From Amycolatopsis jejuensis (GTDB lineage Bacteria > Actinomycetota > Actinomycetes > Mycobacteriales > Pseudonocardiaceae), in contig NZ_JNYZ01000036.1 of assembly GCF_000717335.1 (NCBI RefSeq), forward strand, positions 22,598 through 86,597: a stretch of 64,000 nt of DNA, in the 5' to 3' direction. The notes under the pieces were generated by a model. That model saw only the letters and a list, made by a program, of their open reading frames with translations, ran no database searches and was not told where the DNA came from. Below are positions 18,169 to 24,241 of this stretch, one piece after another (the first letter of the stretch is position 1; the number at the start of each line of letters is the position of its first letter). Both the position numbers and the translations under genes were made by a program.

Positions 18169-19166
18169 GGTTGGGACTGGCCGGGACCGGCCGGATCGGC
18201 ACGGCGCACGCGGAGACGCTCAAGGGGTTTGCCGAGGTCACGTCGGTGGTGGTGGCGGACGCGGACCCGGCGCGCGCACAGGCGGCCGCGGCGAAGCTCG
18301 GGGTGGATGCCGTCGAGGGGATCGACGAGCTGTTCCGCGCCGGGCTCGACGGGCTCGTCGTCACCGCGGCCACCGATGCGCATCCCGAGCTGATCATTCG
18401 CGCCGTCGATGCCGAGGTGCCGGTGTTCTGCGAAAAGCCGGTGGCCGCGGACATCCCGGGCACGCTCGCGGTGATCGACCGGATCACCGGGTCGGACGTG
18501 CCGGTGCAGATCGGGTTCCAGCGCCGGTTCGACGCGGGGTACCAGGCCGCGCGCGCCGCCGTGGAAAGCGGGGAGCTGGGCTGGCTGCACAGCATCCGGT
18601 CGACCACTTTGGACCCGGCGCCGCCGCCTGCGGAGTACGTTGCGCATTCCGGTGGGCTCTTCCGCGACTGCGGCGTCCACGATTTCGACATCATCCGCTG
18701 GGTCACCGGCCGCGAGGTCGACGAGGTGTATGCGGTGGGGCGCAACAAAGGCGAGCAGTTCTTCGCCGAGGCTGGAGACGTCGACACGGCGGCGGTGGCG
18801 ATGACCCTCGACGACGGGACGCTGGCCACGGTTTCGCTCACGCGGTACAACGGCGCGGGTTACGACGTGCGCTTCGAAGCCCTTGGCTCGTCGGGGAATG
18901 TGGTGGTGGGCTTGGACGATCGGGCGCCGTTGCGTTCGGTGGAGCCCGGGGTCGCGCCGCTGCCAGGGCCGCCGTATCCGGGGTTCATGGAACGGTTCCG
19001 GCCTGCCTATACCGCGGAACTGCGGGTATTCCTGGAAGTGGCGGCCGGGCAGCGGATGTCTCCGGCGGGGGCGGGGGATGCGCTGGAGGCGTTTTACCTT
19101 GCCGAAGCGTGCGAGGTTTCCCGTCGGGAGAACCGGCCGGTGCGGGTGGCCGAGGTGCGGCGGTGA
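18165..19166 (+). CDS. iolG: Inositol 2-dehydrogenase-like oxidoreductase (Gfo/Idh/MocA family)
   Basis: 333 aa starting with an ATGA overlap on the lacI stop. The NAD-binding motif is LGLAGTGRIGTAHAETL (residues 3-19). The family EKP motif is present in VFCEKPVAADIPGT, and the catalytic segment is FRDCGVHDFDIIRW, with the Asp-His pair typical of inositol dehydrogenases. It oxidises myo-inositol (or a close polyol) to the inosose that an IolE-type enzyme would dehydrate, which fits the neighbours. Its stop lies inside a 27-bp tandem duplication. Confidence 0.87.
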   Translation: MRLGLAGTGRIGTAHAETLKGFAEVTSVVVADADPARAQAAAAKLGVDAVEGIDELFRAGLDGLVVTAATDAHPELIIRAVDAEVPVFCEKPVAADIPGTLAVIDRITGSDVPVQIGFQRRFDAGYQAARAAVESGELGWLHSIRSTTLDPAPPPAEYVAHSGGLFRDCGVHDFDIIRWVTGREVDEVYAVGRNKGEQFFAEAGDVDTAAVAMTLDDGTLATVSLTRYNGAGYDVRFEALGSSGNVVVGLDDRAPLRSVEPGVAPLPGPPYPGFMERFRPAYTAELRVFLEVAAGQRMSPAGAGDALEAFYLAEACEVSRRENRPVRVAEVRR

Positions 19167-19205
19167 GGTTTCGACGGTGAGGTGCGGCGGTGAGGTTTCG
19201 ACAGT
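19152..19205. repeat. 27-bp tandem duplication at the end of the dehydrogenase gene
   Basis: Bases 19152-19178 and 19179-19205 are 27-nt direct repeats (GAGGTGCGGCGGTGAGGTTT and 7 more bases) with one mismatch. The first copy contains the dehydrogenase stop codon. The duplication therefore adds no protein sequence. It looks recent. Confidence 0.85.
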
Positions 19206-19308
19206 GATCCGCCGGGAAGTGTTGATCACCAACGGCAAGGGGCCCGTCCGGGTAACGAGTGGGGCCGCCGGGTAGCGCGGGACGGCCGGGCGTGCCAAGC
19301 TGCGGGGC

Positions 19309-19812
19309 GTGCCTGGATCCGGAGAATCCGAGATCGTGCTCATTCCGCTCGACGAGCCGGGGCTGGGGCGGCTGCTGGAAGCTGCCGTGGCCGACGCCGA
19401 CCCGGTGGAGGTCATGCCGCCGGTGGCCGGTCCTGGCGGGTGGACGGAAGCCCGGCGGGAAGCGTTCCTGGCGTTTCACCGGCGGCGGTCGCTTGATCCG
19501 GATACCGCGATCGAGACGACCTGGGTGATCGAGGTCGACGGGGCGGCCGCGGGGGCGGCTCGGTTGCGGCCGGTGTCCGGGCAGGCGGCGCTGGAGGTCG
19601 AGGCCGGGGTGTGGCTCGGACGGTCGGTGCGAGGGCGGGGGATCGGGCGGCGGGTTGCCGAGGTGCTGCTGGAGGCGGCCCGGGACGGTGGGGCGGCTCG
19701 GTTTGTCGCCACTACCACGGTGGACAACGCTGCTGCGCGGCGGTTGTTGAGTGATGCCGGGGCGGAGTTGAACGTGCATGGGGTTGATGTCGATGCACAG
19801 CTGGAGTTGTGA
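19309..19812 (+). CDS. GNAT-family N-acetyltransferase
   Basis: 167 aa from GTG 19309. The acetyl-CoA pyrophosphate loop is VRGRGIGRRVAEVLL, with the usual upstream strand LEVEAGVWLGRS. The downstream region VDNAAARRLLSDAGAEL is the helix and beta-strand that follow in GNAT folds. Substrate unknown. No partner gene is apparent; it stands alone before a repeat-rich intergenic region. Confidence 0.85.
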   Translation: MPGSGESEIVLIPLDEPGLGRLLEAAVADADPVEVMPPVAGPGGWTEARREAFLAFHRRRSLDPDTAIETTWVIEVDGAAAGAARLRPVSGQAALEVEAGVWLGRSVRGRGIGRRVAEVLLEAARDGGAARFVATTTVDNAAARRLLSDAGAELNVHGVDVDAQLEL

Positions 19813-19875
19813 CGTCGCTTGAGGGAACTGTTGCGTGGGGGCACCCCGGAACTGTTGCGGTGGGGGCTGTGTTGG

Positions 19876-19978
19876 CCGGAACTGTTGCGGTGGGGCACCC
19901 CGAAGTTTGAGTGTCACGACGGTCGGAGGGGCTTGTCAAGGCGGGAAAGATGCCTTGACAAGCCCCTCCGACCGTGTG
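19876..19978 (+). repeat. Long-hairpin repeat, family 2 (copy 1)
   Basis: A 24-bp perfect stem pairs 19919-19942 with 19952-19975 around a 9-nt loop, GGGAAAGAT. CAC before the stem can pair with GTG after it, leaving one bulged base. A leader, GGAACTGTTGCGGTGGGGCA, precedes it, then CCCGAAG and GAGTGTCAC. A homologous copy lies inverted at 53555-53658. The stem differs from that copy at two base pairs, changed on both arms so pairing is kept. It sits between convergent genes. Confidence 0.92.
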
Positions 19979-20065
19979 GGGGCTTCGGATCGGGGTGCAG
20001 GGCCGGGACTGGCTGCCCGGGTCGGGTGGGTGCCTCGGCTGCGGTTGGGAGGGTGGTGGGGGAAG

Positions 20066-20150
20066 TCCGTGAAGGGAACCTTCACGGAATGTGGAGGGCT
20101 GTGAAGGGAACCATGAGGGAATCTGATTCCGTGATGGTTCCCTTCACGGA
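20066..20150. repeat. Palindromic repeat, family 1 (copy B, compound)
   Basis: Two hairpins in series. A short one, 20066-20088, has arms TCCGTGAAGG and CCTTCACGGA. A long one, about 20101-20150, is closely related to the palindrome at 1358-1410 but with GATTCCGTGATGG at the centre. It lies 3 nt after the asnB stop, in the convergent interval, and could terminate transcription from both sides. Confidence 0.88.
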
Positions 20151-20152
20151 AC

Positions 20153-21994
20153 TCAGTCCAGTTGTAGTTCTGGGCGGTACAGGTCGAACCAGTGGTGCAG
20201 GTCCAGTGCGCGGTCCAGGCCTGCTCGTTGCAGGGGGGTGATGGCGGCTGGGTCGGTTTCGGTGGCGGATTGCAGCCAGGCTTTGCCTACTACCTGGAAG
20301 ACCGGGTTGTCGTGCTGGGCAAGGACTTCCTTTGCTTGCTGCTGAAGTGCGACCGCGTAACCCGGGTCCTGAGTGGACGGGTAGGGGCTCTTGACCCGGT
20401 CGCGCACTGATGCGGGCAGTACGTGTTTGGTTGCGTGGCGGAGGAGGCTCTTTTCCCTGCCGTCAAACGTTTTCAGTGCCCACGGGGCGTTGTAGACGTA
20501 TTCCACCAAACGGTGATCGCAGAATGGTACTCGCACTTCCAGGCCTACCGCCATGGACATGCGGTCCTTGCGGTCGAGCAGTTGCCTTACGAAACGGGTC
20601 AGGTGCAGGTGCGAGATGGTGCGCATCCGGGATTCCCGGGCGGATTCGCCGTCCAGCTGGTCCACCTCCGCCACGGCGGCCCGATATTGATCGGCCACAT
20701 AGGACTTCAGGTCCAGTTTGGCTGCCAGGCCTGGATCCAGCACCGACTCGCGGTTGTCCATCAGGCTGGTGCTGAACGCCAGCCACGGGAAGGTGTCCGC
20801 GTTCACCGCGGCTTCGTCGTGGAACCAGCGGTAGCCGCCGAAGACCTCGTCTGCCGATTCACCCGACAGCGCTACCGTCGATTCTCCGCGGATTGCCTTG
20901 AACAGCAAGTACAACGACGTGTCCATGTCGCCAAGTCCGGCGGGGATGTCGCGCGCCCGCAGTACTGCGCGGCGGACCTCGGGGTCGGTCAGCTCGGACG
21001 GGTTCAGCATCACGTCCTGGTGGGCCGAACCGACGAGCTTCGCCACGTCGCGGATGTACGGCGAGTCGGGCGTTCCGCGCATCTCGTCCGGCTGGAAGTG
21101 TTCCTCCTGGCCGAAGAAGTCGACCGAGAACGTGCGCAGCTGCTCGCCCTCGTCGGCGAGCCGGGCGGCGGCCAGGCCGGTGATCGCGCTGGAGTCGAGG
21201 CCGCCGGACAGCAGGACGCAGCGCGGGACATCCGCGATCAGCTGCCGGTTGACGATGTCGGTCATCAGTTCCCGCACGCGCCCGACCGTGGTCTCCTGGT
21301 CGTCGGTGTGCGGGCGCGCGTCGAGCTTCCAGTACGTGCGCGTGTTGATGCCCTCGCGGGTCACCGTGACCAGGGTGCCCGGATCGACCTCGCGCATGCC
21401 CTTCCACAGCGACCATCCCGGCTGCTTCGTGAACGCCATCAGCTCGCGCAGCCCGTCGGTGTCGACGACCTTGCTCGCCAGCGGGTTCGCCAGGATCGCC
21501 TTCGGTTCCGAGCCGAACAGGACGCCGTCGCGGGTCGGGTAGTAGTAGAAGGGCTTGATGCCCATCCGGTCGCGGATCATCACCAGCTTCTGGTCGCGCT
21601 CGTCCCAGATCGCGAACGCGTACATGCCATTGAGGTGATCCACGACGTCGAGGCCCCACTGCAGGTAGCCGTGCAGCACGACTTCGGTGTCACTGTCGGT
21701 TTCCCAGCGGTGGCCCAGCTTCGTGAGCTCTTCGCGCAGCTCGGTGAAGTTGTAGGCCTCCCCGCTGTACACCATGGCGACCTCGCCGTTCGGCGTCGCG
21801 ACGCTCATCGGCTGCCGCCCGCCGGGCAGGTCGATGATGGCGAGCCTGCGATGGCCGAGTGCCACCGCGCGGCGTACCCAGGTGCCCCGGTCGTCGGGAC
21901 CGCGGCAGGCCATGGTTTCGGTCATCGCGTCGGCGATCTCCTGCCGCTGCGTGAGATCGGTGTCGTAGGAGACCCAGCCCGCGATTCCGCACAT
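20153..21994 (-). CDS. asnB: Asparagine synthase (glutamine-hydrolysing)
   Basis: 613 aa. Met is followed by the catalytic Cys2 of the class II glutaminase domain (MCGIAGWVSYD), with RLAIIDLPGGRQPM further on. The synthetase domain begins near residue 240 with the ATP pyrophosphatase loop LLSGGLDSSAITGLAA. It makes asparagine from aspartate, glutamine and ATP through a beta-aspartyl-AMP intermediate. It is full length for actinobacterial AsnB and monocistronic. A palindrome overlaps its upstream region. Confidence 0.95.
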   Translation of the reverse strand: MCGIAGWVSYDTDLTQRQEIADAMTETMACRGPDDRGTWVRRAVALGHRRLAIIDLPGGRQPMSVATPNGEVAMVYSGEAYNFTELREELTKLGHRWETDSDTEVVLHGYLQWGLDVVDHLNGMYAFAIWDERDQKLVMIRDRMGIKPFYYYPTRDGVLFGSEPKAILANPLASKVVDTDGLRELMAFTKQPGWSLWKGMREVDPGTLVTVTREGINTRTYWKLDARPHTDDQETTVGRVRELMTDIVNRQLIADVPRCVLLSGGLDSSAITGLAAARLADEGEQLRTFSVDFFGQEEHFQPDEMRGTPDSPYIRDVAKLVGSAHQDVMLNPSELTDPEVRRAVLRARDIPAGLGDMDTSLYLLFKAIRGESTVALSGESADEVFGGYRWFHDEAAVNADTFPWLAFSTSLMDNRESVLDPGLAAKLDLKSYVADQYRAAVAEVDQLDGESARESRMRTISHLHLTRFVRQLLDRKDRMSMAVGLEVRVPFCDHRLVEYVYNAPWALKTFDGREKSLLRHATKHVLPASVRDRVKSPYPSTQDPGYAVALQQQAKEVLAQHDNPVFQVVGKAWLQSATETDPAAITPLQRAGLDRALDLHHWFDLYRPELQLD

Positions 21995-22016
21995 GCGAAA
22001 ACCCCTCCCGAAATTT

Positions 22017-22037
22017 ACTTAGCTGATACAACTAAGT
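22017..22037. promoter_or_regulatory. Inverted repeat upstream of asnB
   Basis: ACTTAG and CTAAGT form a 6-bp inverted repeat with a 9-nt spacer (CTGATACAA), 23-43 nt before the asnB start. The position suits an operator or a promoter-overlapping site for nitrogen or amino-acid control. The binding protein is not known. Confidence 0.4.
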
Positions 22038-22180
22038 CCGGTGTAACACGGCGCCGCGAAGTTGTCTGCCCGAATTGCACGCTCTGTCCTTGATCCACTA
22101 CTCTTTGTGCGGTAAGTCACCCACTTGTCACTGGCGGACGTGGACATTTCTTGACATCGATCGGTGGCGGGGGTCACCCG

Positions 22181-22235
22181 CCGTCAAGATCCCGTAAACG
22201 CCCCCAGGTCGCGCCGTCAAGGAGCCGTCAGACGC
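22181..22235 (+). promoter_or_regulatory. Five 11-bp-phased repeats before kdp, probable KdpE site
   Basis: Five consecutive 11-nt units read CCGTCAAGATC, CCGTAAACGCC, CCCAGGTCGCG, CCGTCAAGGAG and CCGTCAGACGC. Four share CCGT(C/A)A at the same phase; the middle one is degenerate. OmpR/PhoB-type response regulators bind direct repeats spaced one helical turn (11 bp), and a kdpE gene ends this operon. The block ends 84 nt before the first small ORF. KdpE binding is an inference from spacing and context. Confidence 0.65.
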
Positions 22236-22319
22236 GGGTGTTCACGCTCTGCGACGACCGCACAGTGGCATCGACCGACGGTCACCCCGTGCCGGGTGAC
22301 CCTTCCTGAGAGGTGCCTC

Positions 22320-22403
22320 GTGGCGGATTTGCTGTACGCCTTATTGCTCATCGGCGTTTTCGTTCTGCTCGCCGGTGTCCTGCGCGGGCTGGAGAAGCTG
22401 TGA
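22320..22403 (+). CDS. 27-residue membrane peptide at the start of the kdp operon
   Basis: A GTG ORF (GAGAGG 5 nt upstream) encodes 27 residues, almost all one transmembrane helix: LLYALLLIGVFVLLAGVLRG, then a short charged end. Its TGA overlaps the GTG of kdpF, so translation is coupled. It resembles KdpF in size but lacks its C-terminal signature. It may be a second small subunit of the potassium pump, a leader peptide, or a KdpF paralogue. The coding call rests on RBS, overlap and hydrophobicity. Confidence 0.6.
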   Translation: MADLLYALLLIGVFVLLAGVLRGLEKL

Positions 22404-22501
22404 GCGGCGCGGGCACCGTGGCCAACGTCATCGGGGGGCTGCTGGCGCTGGGCTTGATCGTCTACCTGTTCATCGCGCTCGTGAGGCCGGAGAAATTCTG
22501 A
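22400..22501 (+). CDS. kdpF: K+-transporting ATPase small subunit KdpF
   Basis: 33 aa from GTG 22400. One transmembrane helix (IGGLLALGLIVYLFIALV) is followed by RPEKF, the typical KdpF ending (compare ...AEAF/PEKF endings). KdpF is a single-helix peptide that stabilises the KdpABC complex in the membrane. It overlaps the preceding small ORF and ends 1 nt before kdpA. An internal GTG at 22418 is an alternative start. Confidence 0.82.
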   Translation: MSGAGTVANVIGGLLALGLIVYLFIALVRPEKF

Positions 22502-22502
22502 G

Positions 22503-24164
22503 ATGAGTGACGTCGGTGCCGGCTTCCTGCAAGCCGGGATACTGCTGGTCGCCCTGGCGGTGGTCTACAAACCGCTCGGCGGGTACCTCGCCCGCGTCTT
22601 CTCGGCCGAGAAGCACCTGCGGGTCGAGAAGGCCCTGTACAAGATCGTCCGGGTCGACCCGGACACCGAACAGCACTGGAAGACCTACGCGTCCGGGGTG
22701 CTCGGGTTCTCGTTCGTGTCGGTGATCCTGCTGTACCTGCTGCAGCGGCTGCAGGGGATCCTGCCGTGGAACTTCGACCGCGGGCCGGTGTCGCCCGCGG
22801 TCGCGTTCAACGCCGCGGCGAGCTTCGTGGCCAACACGAACTGGCAGTCCTACTCGCCCGAGGCCACCATGGGCCACTTCGTCCAGATGGCCGGGCTCAC
22901 CGTGCAGAACTTCCTGTCCGCGGGCGTCGGGCTCGCCGTGGCCATCGCGGTGACGCGCGGTTTCATCCGCTCGCGCACCGACCGGCTCGGCAACTTCTGG
23001 GTCGACCTCACCCGTGGCACGATCCGCGTGCTGCTGCCGATGGCGTTCGTGTTCGCGATCGTCCTGGTGGCGCTCGGCGTGGTGCAGAGCCTGCGGTCCG
23101 GCGTCGCGGTGACCAACCCGGACGGCAGCCAGAGCACGCTCGCGCTCGCCCCGGCCGCGAGCCAGGAAGTGATCAAGGAACTGGGTACCAACGGCGGCGG
23201 CATCTTCAACGCCAACTCCGCGCACCCGTTCGAGAACCCGAACGTGTGGACCAACCTCATCGAGATGTTCCTGATCCTGGTGATCCCGGTGTGCCTCACC
23301 CGCGCCTTCGGGCTGCTGGTGGGCAACCGCAAGCAGGGCTACGTCCTGCTGTCGGTGATGGCCGTCCTGTGGACCGCGATGCTCGCGGTGATCTGGTCCT
23401 CCGAGGCGTTCACCAAGAACCCGGCCGCGCTCGCCGCCGGAGCGAATCTCGAAGGCAAGGAACAGCGGTTCGGGCTCAGCGCGACCTCGCTGTTCGCCGA
23501 TACGACGACCGGAACCTCGACCGGCGCGGTGAACGGCGCGCACGACAGCCTGTCCGGGCTCGGCGGCGGCGGCACGCTGCTGAACATGCTCTTCGGCGAG
23601 GTTTCGCCGGGCGGCGTCGGCACCGGGCTCTACGGCATCCTCGTGATGGCGGTGATCGCGATGTTCCTGGCCGGGCTGATGGTCGGCCGCACGCCGGAGT
23701 ACCTCGGCAAGAAGCTCGGCAAACGCGAGGTCACCGCCGCGGCGATCGCGATGCTCGCGATGCCCACCCTGGTACTGCTCGGGTCCGGGATTGCGCTGAT
23801 GCTGCCGGGAACCCGTGCCGCACTGGGCAACTCGGGGGCACACGGGCTGTCGGAGATCCTGTACGGCTACGCGTCGACGGCCAACAACAACGGCAGTGCC
23901 TTCGGCGGTCTCACCGCGACCAGCGATTGGTTTCAGGCGTCGTTCGGGGTCGCGATGCTGCTCGGCAGGCTGATCCCGATCGTGGCCGTGCTCTGCCTGG
24001 CGGGTTCGCTTGCCGCGCAGAAGAAAGTGCCGGAAACCGCGGGCACGCTGCCCACCACCGGGCCGCTGTTCGGGACGATGCTCACCGGAACGATCGTCCT
24101 CGTCGCGGCTCTCACCTTCATCCCCGCGCTGGCGCTGGGGCCGATCGCAGAGGCTTTGGCATGA
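22503..24164 (+). CDS. kdpA: K+-transporting ATPase potassium-binding subunit KdpA
   Basis: 553 aa with about 10 membrane helices. Selectivity-filter regions of the superfamily of K+ transporters are visible: FVANTNWQSYSPE, GTNGGGIFNANSAHPFENP and YGYASTANNNGSAFGG. KdpA binds K+ outside and passes it to KdpB. Length is normal. The ATG of a 26-codon ORF overlaps its stop. Confidence 0.96.
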   Translation: MSDVGAGFLQAGILLVALAVVYKPLGGYLARVFSAEKHLRVEKALYKIVRVDPDTEQHWKTYASGVLGFSFVSVILLYLLQRLQGILPWNFDRGPVSPAVAFNAAASFVANTNWQSYSPEATMGHFVQMAGLTVQNFLSAGVGLAVAIAVTRGFIRSRTDRLGNFWVDLTRGTIRVLLPMAFVFAIVLVALGVVQSLRSGVAVTNPDGSQSTLALAPAASQEVIKELGTNGGGIFNANSAHPFENPNVWTNLIEMFLILVIPVCLTRAFGLLVGNRKQGYVLLSVMAVLWTAMLAVIWSSEAFTKNPAALAAGANLEGKEQRFGLSATSLFADTTTGTSTGAVNGAHDSLSGLGGGGTLLNMLFGEVSPGGVGTGLYGILVMAVIAMFLAGLMVGRTPEYLGKKLGKREVTAAAIAMLAMPTLVLLGSGIALMLPGTRAALGNSGAHGLSEILYGYASTANNNGSAFGGLTATSDWFQASFGVAMLLGRLIPIVAVLCLAGSLAAQKKVPETAGTLPTTGPLFGTMLTGTIVLVAALTFIPALALGPIAEALA

Positions 24165-24241
24165 GTACGCAATTCGGAAGTGTCGCTGAAGATCGCGGCC
24201 GGGTGTGGTCCTCCGGCAAATTTCGAGAGGCGTTGGCATGA
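24161..24241 (+). CDS. 26-residue minicistron between kdpA and kdpB
   Basis: The ORF begins with ATG overlapping the kdpA stop and ends with TGA overlapping the kdpB ATG, so ribosomes could pass from kdpA to kdpB through it. The product has 26 residues, is hydrophilic, and ends KFREALA. An 18-nt junction sequence, GAGGCTTTGGCATGAGTA (24150-24167), recurs at 24227-24244 with one mismatch, 77 bp on. This suggests a duplicated start region rather than an old gene. Translation is plausible; function unknown. Confidence 0.45.
   Translation: MSTQFGSVAEDRGRVWSSGKFREALA

Larger units (their letters stand above)
19813..20152. other. Gene-free convergent interval rich in repeats
   Basis: This 340-nt interval lies between the ends of the convergent GNAT and asnB genes and holds no plausible ORF. 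It contains three copies of GGAACTGTTGCG (from 19825, 19851 and 19878), each followed by a G-run and two by GGGCACCCC. A long hairpin (family 2) and two family 1 hairpins follow. It may serve as a bidirectional terminator built from dispersed repeats. Confidence 0.8.
21995..22319. other. Divergent asnB-kdp regulatory interval
   Basis: This 325-nt interval holds the promoters of asnB (minus strand) and kdp (plus strand) and no plausible gene. Seen in it are a palindrome near asnB (22017-22037), a TTGACA at 22151-22156 that could be a -35 element, and a block of 11-bp-phased repeats at 22181-22235. No convincing -10 was found for kdp. A c-di-AMP riboswitch was looked for and not recognised. Confidence 0.7.

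Noticed and set aside
22038..22319. A c-di-AMP (ydaO-type) riboswitch upstream of kdp
   Set aside because: The location is tempting, but I could not lay out the conserved ydaO helices. The visible structure is the 11-bp-phased repeat, which better fits a response-regulator site.
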